Counted from the first letter of the stretch, positions 29,199 to 37,849 are shown. The stretch is 64,000 bases of DNA from Streptomyces sp. D2-8 (GCF_023184515.1 NZ_JAAHBP010000001.1:682001-746000), one strand, 5' to 3'. Notes: a model not told the origin generated them from the sequence alone. Made by a program: numbers and translations.

Positions 29199-30856
29199 CG
29201 GCCGGTCTCCTCCAGGGCCGCGCGGACCTGGGACACCGTGAGCCAGTGCTGGGGCGCCAGGATCTTGGTGACCTGCGGCGCGAAGGACGGCGAGGAGACC
29301 ACGACGTCCGCCATCGGGCCGTCCGCGATCACCTCGCCCTCGGCCAGCAGCACCACCCGGTGGGCGATCTCGGCCGCGAGTTCCACGTCGTGCGTGGCCA
29401 GGACGATGGCGTGCCCCTCGGCGGCCAGCGCGCGCAGCACCGTGACCAGCCGGGCCTTCGCCGCGTAGTCCAGGCCCCGGGTCGGCTCGTCCAGCAGGAG
29501 CAGCGGGGGCCGGGCGGTCAGCACGACGGCCAGGGCGAGCGCGAGCCGCTGCCCCTCCGAGAGGTCCCGGGGGTGGGCGTCGTCGGTGACGCCGGGCAGC
29601 AGCTCGCGGACCAGGGCCCGGCAGGTGCCGGGTTCCGCGCCCGCGTCCTGGTCGGCCGCCGCGCACTCGGCGGCGACGGTGTCGGCGTAGAGCAGGTCGC
29701 GAGGCTCCTGGGGGACCAGGCCGACCGTGCGGACGAGGTCCTTCGGCGCGGTGCGGTGGGGTGCGGCTTCGCCGACGCGGACGGTTCCGGAGCTGGGCGT
29801 GACGAGGCCTACGAGTGAGTTGAGCAGGGTGGATTTTCCGGCGCCGTTGCGGCCCATGAGGGCGATGGTCTCGCCGGGGGTGATGGTGAGGTCGATGGTG
29901 CGCAGGGCTTGGATGCGGGAGCGGGTGACCGAGAGGGCTTGGATGTGGGCGGCGCCTACGGGGGTGGGTTGTGGGGGTCGTTGGCGGGTGCGGGCCGCAT
30001 GTGGTTGATCGCGCGGTTCCCCGCGCCCCTTGGGGGCGGCGCTTTCCAGCTGCTGCCTCAGGTCTCCTGCCTTGCGGCGGGCGTCGCGGACCGTCAGGGG
30101 GAGCGGGGTCCAGCCCGCCAGGCGGCCCAGGGCCACCACCGGGGGGTACACCGGGGACACGGCCATCACCTCGGCCGGGTCGCCCAGGACCGGGGGTGCG
30201 CCCGGGGCCGGAAGCAGGACGACCTGGTCGGCGTACTGGATGACGCGTTCCAGGCGGTGTTCGGCCATGAGGACCGTCGTGCCGAGGTCGTGGACGAGCC
30301 GCTGGAGGACGGCCAGTACCTCCTCGGCGGCTGCCGGGTCGAGCGCGGAGGTCGGCTCGTCCAGGACGAGGACGCTCGGGTGCGGGGTGAGGACCGAGCC
30401 GATCGCGACGCGCTGCCGCTGGCCGCCGGAGAGCGTGGCGATCGGCCGGTCGCGCAGGTCGGCGAGGCCGAGCAGGTCGAGCGTCTCCTCGACGCGGCGG
30501 CGCATCACGTCCGGGGCGAGGCCCAGCGACTCCATGCCGTAGGCGAGCTCGTCCTCGACGGTGTCGGTGACGAAGTGGGAGAGCGGGTCCTGGCCGACCG
30601 TGCCCACGACGTCGGCCAGTTCGCGCGGCTTGTGCGTGCGGGTGTCGCGGCCCGCGACCGTGACCCGGCCGCGCAGGGTGCCGCCGGTGAAGTGCGGGAC
30701 GAGTCCGCTGACGGCGCCCAGGACGGTCGACTTGCCGACCCCGGACGGGCCGGCCAGCAGGACGAGTTCGCCTTCCGGGACCTCGAAGTCGATGCCCCGC
30801 ACGGTGGGTTCGGCGGCCCCGTCGTAGGTCACGGAGACATCCTCGAAGCGGATCAC
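29195..30856 (-). CDS. ECF transporter ATPase with two fused ABC domains
   Basis: A 553-residue protein holding two complete ABC modules. Module 1 has GPSGVGKST (Walker A), LSGGQRQRV (signature) and VLVLDEPTSALDP (Walker B). Module 2 has GRNGAGKST, a variant signature LSEGQRLAL and LLLLDEPTRGLD. It powers uptake through the T subunit, on the cytoplasmic face. The GTG at 30856 overlaps the stop of the T gene (GTGA). The linker between the modules contains a copy of a widespread Streptomyces repeat (30001-30040), giving the odd segment APKGRGEPRDQPH. Confidence 0.92.
   Translation of the reverse strand: MIRFEDVSVTYDGAAEPTVRGIDFEVPEGELVLLAGPSGVGKSTVLGAVSGLVPHFTGGTLRGRVTVAGRDTRTHKPRELADVVGTVGQDPLSHFVTDTVEDELAYGMESLGLAPDVMRRRVEETLDLLGLADLRDRPIATLSGGQRQRVAIGSVLTPHPSVLVLDEPTSALDPAAAEEVLAVLQRLVHDLGTTVLMAEHRLERVIQYADQVVLLPAPGAPPVLGDPAEVMAVSPVYPPVVALGRLAGWTPLPLTVRDARRKAGDLRQQLESAAPKGRGEPRDQPHAARTRQRPPQPTPVGAAHIQALSVTRSRIQALRTIDLTITPGETIALMGRNGAGKSTLLNSLVGLVTPSSGTVRVGEAAPHRTAPKDLVRTVGLVPQEPRDLLYADTVAAECAAADQDAGAEPGTCRALVRELLPGVTDDAHPRDLSEGQRLALALAVVLTARPPLLLLDEPTRGLDYAAKARLVTVLRALAAEGHAIVLATHDVELAAEIAHRVVLLAEGEVIADGPMADVVVSSPSFAPQVTKILAPQHWLTVSQVRAALEETGR
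30001..30040. repeat. Dispersed Streptomyces palindromic repeat inside the ATPase linker
   Basis: GTGGTTGATCGCGC followed by GTTCCCCGCGCCCC and a short GGGG run, at 30001-30040. A diverged, split copy lies at 45875-45940. I recall this element as a common intergenic repeat of Streptomyces. Here it is read in frame between the two ABC domains. Confidence 0.65.
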
Positions 30857-31944
30857 GACGGCTCCTTGGGATCGGGGGCGACGAACGCGGGAAGCAGACC
30901 GAGGAGTACGGCCGCGGCCGGCCAGAGGGGGAGGGTGGGGGCGACCAGGGGGACCACGCCCGGGTGCAGGGCCGCGGGGTCGCGGGCCGCGGCGAGGGCG
31001 AGCAGGGCCGCCACCGCGACGCCGGAGGCCGTGACCAGCCAGGCGCGCACGTCCCAGCGGTCCGGGCGGTAGCGGGTGCGGACAGTGCGGCGTCCGCCCA
31101 GTCTGAGACCCGCGAGGGCTGCGGTGAGACCCGCGAGGAGCAGGGGGAAGCCGTAGCCGGCGCCCTCGGCCGTGAGGAGGCCGTACGTTCCCGCGCAGAC
31201 GCCGAGCAGACCGCCGAGGGTGAGGGCGGCGGTGGTACGGCGTACGGCGGGCGGGACCTGGGCGGTACGGCCGTAGCCGCGGGCGTCCATCGCGGCGGCG
31301 AGCGAGACGGAGCGCTCCAGCGCGCCCTCCAGGACCGGGAGACCCACCTGCAACAGGCCCCTGACGCCCTTGTCCGGGCGCCCGCGCAGACGGCGGGCGG
31401 CACGCAGGCGCCGGACGTCGGCGATGAGGTTCGGGGCGAAGGTGAGGGCCACGACGACCGCGACACCCATCTCGTACAGGGCGCCCGGGAGGGACTTGAG
31501 CAGGCGGGAGGGGCTGGCGAGGGCGTTCGCGGCGCCGACGCAGATGAGGAGGGTGGCCAGTCTCAGGCCGTCGTACAGGGCGAAGGTGAGGGCTTCCGCG
31601 GTCACCTCGCCGCCGAGGCGGATGCCCTGGGCCCAGGCGGGGAGGGGGAGCTCGGGGAGGGTGAGGAGGGTGTGCGTGCCCGGGATGGGGGAGCCGAGGA
31701 CGGTCGCGAAGAGCAGGCGGACGAGGATCACGGCGAGGGCGAGTTTGACGAAGGCGCCGTAGGAGCGGGACCAGGGGGTGTCGGGCCGGCGGGTGGCCAC
31801 GACGTAGGCGGAGACCGCGATGAGGAGGGCGAGGAGCAGGGGGTTGGTGGTGCGGGTGGCCGCAGTGCCCAGGGAAAGGGACCAGAGCCACCAGGCGCCG
31901 GGGTGCAGGGCGGCCAGGTGCGGGTGCCGGGGGCTGCTACCCAC
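30853..31944 (-). CDS. ECF transporter T component (CbiQ-type)
   Basis: A 363-residue membrane protein. The CbiQ-like core has the N-terminal LHPGAWWLWSLSLG and the cytosolic coupling helices ALYEMGVAVVVALTFAPNLIADVRRLRAARRLRG, with the Ala-Arg-(G/R) motifs that grip the ATPases, and AAAMDARGYG. C-terminal helices extend it beyond the ~260-residue typical CbiQ. It couples ATP hydrolysis to movement of the S component. The GTG at 31944 lies eight bases inside the preceding gene, and its own stop overlaps the ATPase start. Confidence 0.9.
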   Translation of the reverse strand: MGSSPRHPHLAALHPGAWWLWSLSLGTAATRTTNPLLLALLIAVSAYVVATRRPDTPWSRSYGAFVKLALAVILVRLLFATVLGSPIPGTHTLLTLPELPLPAWAQGIRLGGEVTAEALTFALYDGLRLATLLICVGAANALASPSRLLKSLPGALYEMGVAVVVALTFAPNLIADVRRLRAARRLRGRPDKGVRGLLQVGLPVLEGALERSVSLAAAMDARGYGRTAQVPPAVRRTTAALTLGGLLGVCAGTYGLLTAEGAGYGFPLLLAGLTAALAGLRLGGRRTVRTRYRPDRWDVRAWLVTASGVAVAALLALAAARDPAALHPGVVPLVAPTLPLWPAAAVLLGLLPAFVAPDPKEPS

Positions 31945-32572
31945 GCCGTCGTACCTGCCAGATCGCCGCCCCGCCCAGGACCACCACCACGGCGATGCCC
32001 GCCACCAGGCCCAGGGACGGGCCGTCGTCCGACGGGGAGCTCTGCTCCGCCACCGGCTTCCGCTTCTGTTCCTTCTGGGAGACCTGTTCGCCGCAGCCCG
32101 TCTCCGGATAGCCCGAGATCGCGCACAGCAGGGCGTTGGTGTCGTAGCGCAGCGGCTTGGCCACCGCCGCCAGGGCCTCGGCCGTGGTCGCGTCGGGGGA
32201 GACCCGGGCGCAGGCCGTGCGGGCGGCGGGCGGGGTTTCGCCGTCGGGGGCGTCCGACGGTGTGCCGAAGTCGATGACCAGGGCCACCCGCTTCCTGCCG
32301 TCCTGTGCGGGCGTCTTCGCGCAGATCGTCGCGAAGTCGGCGGTGCCGCGCGGCCGGGACGCGTTCGCGGAGTCCTCGCTCACCGCGAAGCGGAAGCCCT
32401 GGACGTCGCCGTCCGAGGGGCGGGCCAGGGACGGGCCCTGGGTGGCGTAGACCCAGTGACCGGCGTCGCGCTGCCAGAACGACCAGTACCGGTAACCGGC
32501 GGCCTGGGCCTGGCCGGCCCCCGCGCACAGCAGGAGCGAGGCCAGGAGCAGGAGAACGGCCCGGCGGATCAC
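31937..32572 (-). CDS. SCO2322-family secreted, membrane-anchored protein
   Basis: A 211-residue protein. It has a Sec signal peptide (IRRAVLLLLASLLLCAGAGQAQA, cleavage near residue 24), an extracellular domain of about 150 residues beginning GYRYWSFWQRDAGHWVYA, one C-terminal membrane helix (LGLVAGIAVVVVLGGAAIW) and a basic tail. The domain contains four cysteines likely to form disulfides. SCO2322-family proteins occur beside this ECF operon in Streptomyces; no function is established. W-Y-x-x-x-G and PSDGDVQGFRF faintly resemble the DUF4430/transcobalamin beta domain, so a role in capturing B12 outside the cell is a reasonable guess. The GTG at 32572 overlaps the upstream stop. Confidence 0.82.
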   Translation of the reverse strand: MIRRAVLLLLASLLLCAGAGQAQAAGYRYWSFWQRDAGHWVYATQGPSLARPSDGDVQGFRFAVSEDSANASRPRGTADFATICAKTPAQDGRKRVALVIDFGTPSDAPDGETPPAARTACARVSPDATTAEALAAVAKPLRYDTNALLCAISGYPETGCGEQVSQKEQKRKPVAEQSSPSDDGPSLGLVAGIAVVVVLGGAAIWQVRRRG

Positions 32573-33783
32573 GGCTGCTGCTGCTTCTTGCGGCCGGTGA
32601 ACAGGAACCCGATGCCGATTCCGGCGACGAGGAAGATACCGACGTACCACCAGACCCCGAAGAAGTCCGAGCCGGAGTCCTCCTTCTCGTCCGAGGCCTT
32701 GGTCTCGGCCTTCCCGGCGGTCTGCGGGGCCGGGCCCGTCGCGTTGAGCTGCTTGACGAGGTCCGCGCCGCCGAAGTCGCGCGGGTTCGTGCCCGTCGCG
32801 CGGGCGGCGAAGATCAGCTGGGCGTAGGCGGCCGGACCGCTCTGCGCGGCCCAGGAGGCGGAGTTCTTCTCCAGCCACCGCACGGACTTCTCCGCCTGCG
32901 CGGTGTCACCCCGCGCGGCGAGCGCGACGACCGCGTCGGCGGTGTTGCCGTGGTCGGGCTGGGGCTCGGCACCGGCCAGGGCGGACATCAGGTGGTTGTC
33001 GTCCTTGGCCAGGGCGGCGGTGAGGTAGCTCGCGCCGTTCGCCGCCGCCTGCTCGGGCGTCTCGGCCTTCTCGCAGGTCGCGTCGGACTTCTTGCCGGGC
33101 TCGACGACCATGCCCTGGCCCAGCGCGCCGAGCACACCGGCCGCCGTGGCATCGGCGTTGGCGGCGAGCTTGCCCTTCTTGTCCGGCTGGAACGCGAAGG
33201 CGCCGTCGCCGTCCCCGCCGCAGGGCAGCGCGAGCTTCAGCAGCGCGTCGTAGGGGGACTTGCCGCCCTTCTCGACCTGGTCCGGCTTCTCGCCCGCGGC
33301 GGCGAGCGCGCCTATGACGATCGACGTCGAGTTGGTGTCGCTGGCACCGCCGGGCGAGTAGCCCCAGCCGCCGTCCTCGTTCTGGACGGACTTCAGCCAG
33401 CCGACGGCCTTGCCGGTGACGTCGTCGTGCCCGCCGAGCGCGGTGAGGGCCTGCACGGCGGCGGACGTGGCGTTGGTGTCCAGCATCGTCTTGGCGTCGC
33501 ACGCGGCGGCGGGGTCGGCGCGGTAGGAGGCGAAGCCGCCGTCCTCGCACTGCTGCCGTGCCAGCCACTCCACCGACTTCGCCGCCGGCTTCACACCCAC
33601 CGTGTCCTGCGCGAGCAGCGCGAGCGACTGGCGCCAGACGCCGTCGAACTTCGGGTCCTTGCCGCCGTACAGGGCGGAGGGGAACGCCTGTGACGGCGAG
33701 GGGGACGGGTCGGCGGCGGCCGGGGTGGCGGCGCCGATCACGGCGACGGCGGCCAGGACCGCGGCGCTGCTGCGGACGTTCAT
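32569..33783 (-). CDS. Secreted, membrane-anchored alpha/alpha-toroid (prenyltransferase/squalene-oxidase repeat) protein
   Basis: A 404-residue protein. A signal peptide (about residues 1-24, ending ATPAAA) leads into an extracellular domain with repeated Q-x-E-D-G-G-(F/W) units: LARQQCEDGGFASY, LKSVQNEDGGWGYS and degenerate later copies. This is the (alpha/alpha)6 barrel repeat shared by prenyltransferases, squalene cyclases and the B12-binding transcobalamin/intrinsic factor family. One C-terminal membrane helix (VGIFLVAGIGIGFLF) and GRKK tail anchor it. It is the first gene after the B12 riboswitch, so binding of cobalamin is more likely than prenyl transfer. ATG at 33783; no catalytic Asp cluster seen. 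Confidence 0.85.
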   Translation of the reverse strand: MNVRSSAAVLAAVAVIGAATPAAADPSPSPSQAFPSALYGGKDPKFDGVWRQSLALLAQDTVGVKPAAKSVEWLARQQCEDGGFASYRADPAAACDAKTMLDTNATSAAVQALTALGGHDDVTGKAVGWLKSVQNEDGGWGYSPGGASDTNSTSIVIGALAAAGEKPDQVEKGGKSPYDALLKLALPCGGDGDGAFAFQPDKKGKLAANADATAAGVLGALGQGMVVEPGKKSDATCEKAETPEQAAANGASYLTAALAKDDNHLMSALAGAEPQPDHGNTADAVVALAARGDTAQAEKSVRWLEKNSASWAAQSGPAAYAQLIFAARATGTNPRDFGGADLVKQLNATGPAPQTAGKAETKASDEKEDSGSDFFGVWWYVGIFLVAGIGIGFLFTGRKKQQQP

Positions 33784-33869
33784 GATCGGCGGGTGCCTCT
33801 CCCTGTGGGGGAGCCGGGCAGCACGGGGCACCCCCGGGCGGCTCGGCTCCGTATACCTCGACGGTGCCG

Positions 33870-34008
33870 TGCACCGGCGGGCTGCCGGGCACGTGAGCCG
33901 GTCACGAACCGTACGAAGCGATCCGGCTCACCGCCGCGTGGGCGGTTCACGGTTGCGGGTCAGCGCCGGAATTGCACCGGCTTCCCCCCGTACGGTGTGA
34001 TGACGACC
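33870..34008 (-). ncRNA. Cobalamin (B12) riboswitch
   Basis: On the minus strand, GGGGAAGCCGGTG, then CAATTCCGGCGCTGACCCGC and AACCGTGA form the conserved B12 aptamer core (GGGAA..GGTG..TCC..CTG.CCCGCAAC). The downstream GTGAGCCGGATCG stretch continues the family pattern. It is about 90 bp before the first gene of the ECF operon. The gap 33784-34144 holds this element plus, at 34010-34144, probable promoter sequence without a recognisable gene. Confidence 0.9.
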
Positions 34009-34144
34009 CGCTTACTGTACCCGCACGTAGAAAACGGGCCGAGGGGGCGGCTTGGGTGTGGCTGGGCGTTCGGGGTTCCGTCGGATACATCGATGGCAAG
34101 CAGCACCCGTTCACCACGATCAGCAACGGGGCCAACGGCTCGTG

Positions 34145-34477
34145 TCACGGAACGCCGGCGAGCCGTAGCAGTGCCGCCGTGCCGGCGGCTGCCAGCACGA
34201 CCACGAGGAACGGCGCTCTGCGCCAGGCGAGCACTCCGCCGACCAGGACCCCGATCGGCCGGGCGGGACCGGCGAAGGCGTGTCCCTCTGTGAGGGCGGA
34301 CGTGGCGGCCAGGGCGGCGAGCAGCAGGACCGCCGAGACCTCCAGCAGCTTCTCGGCGCGCTGCGGGAAGCTGACCTTGGCCCGCAACAGTGGCCCCGAG
34401 AGGCGCAGCAGGAAGGTCCCGGCCGCCAGGGTGAACATCGCCGCCAGTGCGGGCAGCATCGGTACGGCGTCGCTCAC
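34145..34477 (-). CDS. azlD: AzlD-family branched-chain amino acid exporter subunit
   Basis: A 110-residue protein with four hydrophobic helices: AMFTLAAGTFLLRLSGPLL, LEVSAVLLLAALAATSAL, PIGVLVGGVLAW and FLVVVLAAAGTAALLRL. T-F-L-L-R and the A-x-x-x-A-L-A-A pattern are typical AzlD. It pairs with AzlC to export branched-chain amino acids or analogues. The GTG at 34477 overlaps the AzlC stop in a GTGA junction, so the two are made together. Confidence 0.88.
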   Translation of the reverse strand: MSDAVPMLPALAAMFTLAAGTFLLRLSGPLLRAKVSFPQRAEKLLEVSAVLLLAALAATSALTEGHAFAGPARPIGVLVGGVLAWRRAPFLVVVLAAAGTAALLRLAGVP

Positions 34478-35175
34478 CGTGTGGCTCCTTCCTTCGCCCC
34501 GACGGTGTGCTGCGCTTGGACGGTGAACAGCGGCAGCGCGGCCAGGGCGGCCAGGACCGGCAGACCGGCGGGCAGGATCGGGGTGGCGGCCAGGGCCAGC
34601 GCCGCGCCGGCCAGCGCGCTCCGTGGGAGGGAGCGTTCCTTCATCGCAGGCAGGATCAGCGCGAGGATCACTGCGGGGAACATGGCGTCCAGACCGAGGG
34701 CGCCGGTGTCCCGGACGATGCTGCCGAGCAGCGCGCCCAGCGCGGCACCGACGGGCCAGCAGACCAGGATGCCCAGGCCGCAGGCCCAGTAGGCGGACCG
34801 TCTGCGTTCGGGCTCGTCCTGGGCGAGGGCGAAGACGACCGTCTCGTCGTTCATCAGGTGCGTACCCAGTGCGCCGCGTCGGCCCCGGCCCAGGACGTCG
34901 GGTACCGCCAGACCGAACGGCAGGTGGCGGGTGTTGACCAGGAGTCCGGCCAGCAGTGCGGCGATCGGGCTGCCCCCGGCGGCGATGATCCCCACGAACA
35001 GGAACTCGGAGGAGGCGGCCAGGACGAGCGCCCCCGTCAGCACCGGAAACCACCAGGGAAACCCGGAGGTCACCGCGATGGCGCCGTACGACACGCCGAT
35101 CACACCGACAGCCAGACACACCAGCGCGATGTCACGCAGCAGAGCCTTGTCCAGTGTTCTCCAAAACGAACGCAT
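34474..35175 (-). CDS. azlC: AzlC-family branched-chain amino acid exporter subunit
   Basis: A 233-residue membrane protein with the AzlC core: VGVIGVSYGAIAVTSGFPWWFPVLTGALVLAASSEFLFVGIIAAGGSPIAALLAGLLVNTRHLPFG. Here S-x-E-F-x-x-V and N-x-R-H-x-x-(Y/F)-G are the family signatures. LMNDETVVFAL follows as expected. No ribosome site is clear. I chose the ATG at 35175, but a GTG at 35193 would add six residues, and the transcript might be nearly leaderless. The divergent HTH-cupin gene 68 bp away probably regulates it. Confidence 0.9.
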   Translation of the reverse strand: MRSFWRTLDKALLRDIALVCLAVGVIGVSYGAIAVTSGFPWWFPVLTGALVLAASSEFLFVGIIAAGGSPIAALLAGLLVNTRHLPFGLAVPDVLGRGRRGALGTHLMNDETVVFALAQDEPERRRSAYWACGLGILVCWPVGAALGALLGSIVRDTGALGLDAMFPAVILALILPAMKERSLPRSALAGAALALAATPILPAGLPVLAALAALPLFTVQAQHTVGAKEGATR

Positions 35176-35242
35176 GTTGTTTATGCTGAACACAACGCAC
35201 AGCGTTCGTCAAGATGAACGATTGACCATTGGAGCGAACACA

Positions 35243-35824
35243 GTGTCCGACACCGACACCGACACCGACCCCGCCCTCAAGCCGCCGATCGAAGTGATCG
35301 CCGCCTCCTTGCGGGCGGAACGCGTCCGGGCGGGACTCTCCCTCACCGAGGTCGCCCGCCGGGCCGGGCTCGCCAAATCCACGCTCTCCCAGCTGGAGAC
35401 CGGCGCAGGGAACCCCAGCCTGGAGACACTGTGGGCGCTCTGTGTGGCCCTGGACATCCCCTTCTCCCGGCTGCTGGCCGCGCCCCGGCCGCAGGTGCAG
35501 GTGATCCGCGCGGGGGAAGGGCCGGCCGTCGGATCCACCCAGAGCCACTACCGGGCCACCCTGCTCGCCGCCTCCCCGCCCGCGGCGCGGCGGGACGTCT
35601 ACCGCGTCACCGCCGAGCCCGGACCGCAACGCTCCTCCGCCCCGCACATGCCCGGCGTCGTAGAACACGTCGTGCTGAGCGCGGGCCGAGCACTGGTCGG
35701 CACCACCGAAGACCCGGTCGAACTCCACCCGGGCGACTACATCTGCTACCCGGCCGACGTCCCGCACGTCTTCCAGGCACTGGAACCCGGCACCCACGCG
35801 GTACTCGTCTCCGAACACCACTGA
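35243..35824 (+). CDS. XRE-type regulator with C-terminal cupin domain, likely controlling azlCD
   Basis: A 193-residue protein. Residues 15-70 are a Cro-type helix-turn-helix (LRAERVRAGLSLTEVARRAGLAKSTLSQLETGAGNPSLETLWALC). Residues 100-190 are a cupin barrel (HMPGVVEHVVLSAGRALVGTT, LHPGDYICYPADVPHVFQAL). Such HTH-cupin regulators sense a small molecule and often sit divergent from AzlCD. The GTG at 35243 has GGAG eleven bases upstream. The intergenic strip holds several GTTC/GAAC half sites (for example GTTC then GAAC across 35204-35219), which could be the operator. Confidence 0.88.
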   Translation: MSDTDTDTDPALKPPIEVIAASLRAERVRAGLSLTEVARRAGLAKSTLSQLETGAGNPSLETLWALCVALDIPFSRLLAAPRPQVQVIRAGEGPAVGSTQSHYRATLLAASPPAARRDVYRVTAEPGPQRSSAPHMPGVVEHVVLSAGRALVGTTEDPVELHPGDYICYPADVPHVFQALEPGTHAVLVSEHH

Positions 35825-35864
35825 GCACCGGACTCCACCCGTCCTTCCCGGCGCGGCGGTCTCG

Positions 35865-35933
35865 GTGCCCCATGCCCAGACCGCCGTCCATCGGCAGGAC
35901 CGCGCCGGTGTACGAGATCGACGAGGTGTGGGT
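35865..35933 (-). pseudogene. C-terminal remnant of an SDR-family gene
   Basis: Read on the minus strand, this stretch encodes YTGAVLPMDGGLGMGH with a few preceding residues. That is the standard C-terminus of actinobacterial short-chain dehydrogenases. No upstream catalytic YxxxK or Rossmann segment is present before the next gene, and the frame runs on past the normal stop. It is a leftover of a deleted gene in the 241-bp gap between two plus-strand genes. Confidence 0.6.
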
Positions 35934-36065
35934 GCCGCGCCGCGTGCGTGACGTCGGGGGTGAGTCAGGTGGCAGTGAACTCCTCTTCTCCGCAGCGGAG
36001 TTGATCCTCTCCAGGGCTCAGAACGGCTAACGTGGGGCTCCCCGACCACACACGCAGGAGCGTCC

Positions 36066-36881
36066 ATGACCGACCAGGTGGAGAACTCCGAGCAGGAGCC
36101 GTTCCCCAAGATCGACACCTCGGTGCCGCACTCGGCCCGGATCTGGAACTACTGGCTGGGCGGGAAGGACAACTACGAAGTCGACCGGGTGGCCGGTGAC
36201 GCGTTCCGTGAGATCTTCCCCGGGATCGAGACCGGCGCCCGCGCCGCCCGCTACTTCCTCGCCCGCGCCGTGCGCCACCTGGCCGCCGAAGAGGGCATCC
36301 GCCAGTTCCTGGACATCGGCACCGGCCTGCCCAACGTGGACAACACCCACCAGATCGCCCAGCGGGTGGCCCCGGAGAGCCGGATCGTCTACGTCGACAA
36401 CGACCCCCTGGTCCTGGCCCACGCCCGCGCGCTGCTCACCAGCACCCCCGAAGGCGTCACCAACTACGTCGACGCCAACCTGCGCGAGCCGGACACGATC
36501 GTCCGGGAGGCCGGGAAGACGCTCGACTTCGACCGGCCCGTCGCCCTCATGCTGATGGGCATCCTGGGCCATGTCGAGGACCACGACGAGGCCCGCTCGA
36601 TCGTGCGGCAGCTGGTGGACGCCCTGCCTCCCGGCAGCTTCCTGGTGCAGTACGACTCCACCGACACCAGCGAGGACTACGTCCGCGCCATCCAGCAGTA
36701 CAACGACGGCGGCTCGATCCCGTACATCCTGCGCAGCCCCGAGCAGATCGCGCGCTACTTCGACGGTCTGGAGCTGCTCGAACCGGGCGTGGCGTCCTGC
36801 TCGCGCTGGCGTCCCGACGCGGCGGCCCTGGGCCTCCCGGCGGAGGTCCACCAGTACGGCGGCGTCGCCCTCAAACGCTGA
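36066..36881 (+). CDS. SAM-dependent methyltransferase, DUF574/Methyltransf_19 type
   Basis: A 271-residue protein with the DUF574 hallmark near the N-terminus (PHSARIWNYWLGGKDNYEVDR). The SAM site is FLDIGTGLPNVDNTHQIAQ, VYVDNDPLVLAHARALL follows as the acidic loop, and ALMLMGILGHV is strand 4. The family is expanded in Streptomyces; substrates are unknown, though many sit near HTH-DUF5753 genes, as this one does. GCAGGAG lies just before the ATG. Its stop is five bases from the stop of the convergent regulator gene. Confidence 0.9.
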   Translation: MTDQVENSEQEPFPKIDTSVPHSARIWNYWLGGKDNYEVDRVAGDAFREIFPGIETGARAARYFLARAVRHLAAEEGIRQFLDIGTGLPNVDNTHQIAQRVAPESRIVYVDNDPLVLAHARALLTSTPEGVTNYVDANLREPDTIVREAGKTLDFDRPVALMLMGILGHVEDHDEARSIVRQLVDALPPGSFLVQYDSTDTSEDYVRAIQQYNDGGSIPYILRSPEQIARYFDGLELLEPGVASCSRWRPDAAALGLPAEVHQYGGVALKR

Positions 36882-36885
36882 GCCG

Positions 36886-37791
36886 TCAGGTCTCCTGAAG
36901 GACGCGGTGCAGGATGGTCGGAGTCTCGTCCGGCGACTCGGCTTCGACCACCAGCCGGTTCATGGCGTCCCAGTAGCACTCGATCTCGGCCGGCCGGTCG
37001 GGGTAGAGGGCGCCGGTGAGCTGCTCCAGGTAGACCACGTCGGGCAACTGCCCGCCGGGCAGCCGCAGAATGGTGACCGGACCGCCCTCCGCGGCGTGAG
37101 CCCCCGCGAGGAACGGCAGGATCTGTACCGTGACGTGCGGGAGCCGGCAGATCTCGATGAGATGCCTGAGCTGCTCCCGCATCACACGGATGCCGCCCAC
37201 CGGGCGGCGCAGCGCCGCCTCGTCGATCACGGCCCACAGCTGGGTCGCCGGCTGCCGGTGCAGGATCCGCTGGCGGGCCATCCGCAGCGCGACCCGGCGG
37301 TCGATCTCCGCCGCACCGGCGTCCGGGTGCGTGAGCCGGACGGCGGCCCGGGCGTAGTCGGCGGTCTGCAGCAGGCCGGGGACGCGCTGGACCCGGAAGC
37401 AGCGGATGAGGCTCGCCGCCTGCTCGGCCCCGAGGTAGGTCTGCCTCCAGGCGGGCACCACATCGCTGTAGGACCGCCACCAGGCAGGGGTGTTGGCCTG
37501 CTCGGCCAGCGCCAGCAGGGTGGCGCGCTCGGCCTCGTCCGTGACGCCGTAGAGGGTGAGCAGATCGGCGACGTCACGCAGTTTGAAGCCGTGGCGGCCG
37601 GCCTCCATCCGGCTGATCTTGGAGGAGGAGGCGCGGATGACGTGCCCCGCGTCCGCCCGGTTGATGCCCCGCTCCTCCCGCAGCCCGCGCAGCCGGGCGC
37701 CGAGGGCGAGGCGCGGCACCATGGGCCCGGCACACCCGCCGTCCAGGGCCCCGCTGCCGGTCGTGGTGCGTGCGGCCTCTTCGGTGCCCAT
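36886..37791 (-). CDS. XRE-family regulator with DUF5753 domain
   Basis: A 301-residue protein, HTH at about residues 30-85 (LGARLRGLREERGINRADAGHVIRASSSKISRMEAGRHGFK) and a DUF5753 domain beyond residue 100 (YLGAEQAASLIRCFRVQRVPGLLQTADYARA, VTVQILPFLAGAHAAEGGPVTIL). It belongs to the same class as the regulator at 24.5 kb but has no DUF397 partner here. I chose the ATG at 37791, because GGGAG is eight bases before it; a second ATG six bases further upstream abuts the ribosome site. It probably controls the convergent methyltransferase or a distant target. Confidence 0.88.
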   Translation of the reverse strand: MGTEEAARTTTGSGALDGGCAGPMVPRLALGARLRGLREERGINRADAGHVIRASSSKISRMEAGRHGFKLRDVADLLTLYGVTDEAERATLLALAEQANTPAWWRSYSDVVPAWRQTYLGAEQAASLIRCFRVQRVPGLLQTADYARAAVRLTHPDAGAAEIDRRVALRMARQRILHRQPATQLWAVIDEAALRRPVGGIRVMREQLRHLIEICRLPHVTVQILPFLAGAHAAEGGPVTILRLPGGQLPDVVYLEQLTGALYPDRPAEIECYWDAMNRLVVEAESPDETPTILHRVLQET

Positions 37792-37849
37792 GGGCATCTC
37801 TCCCGGTGCGAGCGTTGCGTCCGACCATCCTAGGGGGCGCTCCGCAACG

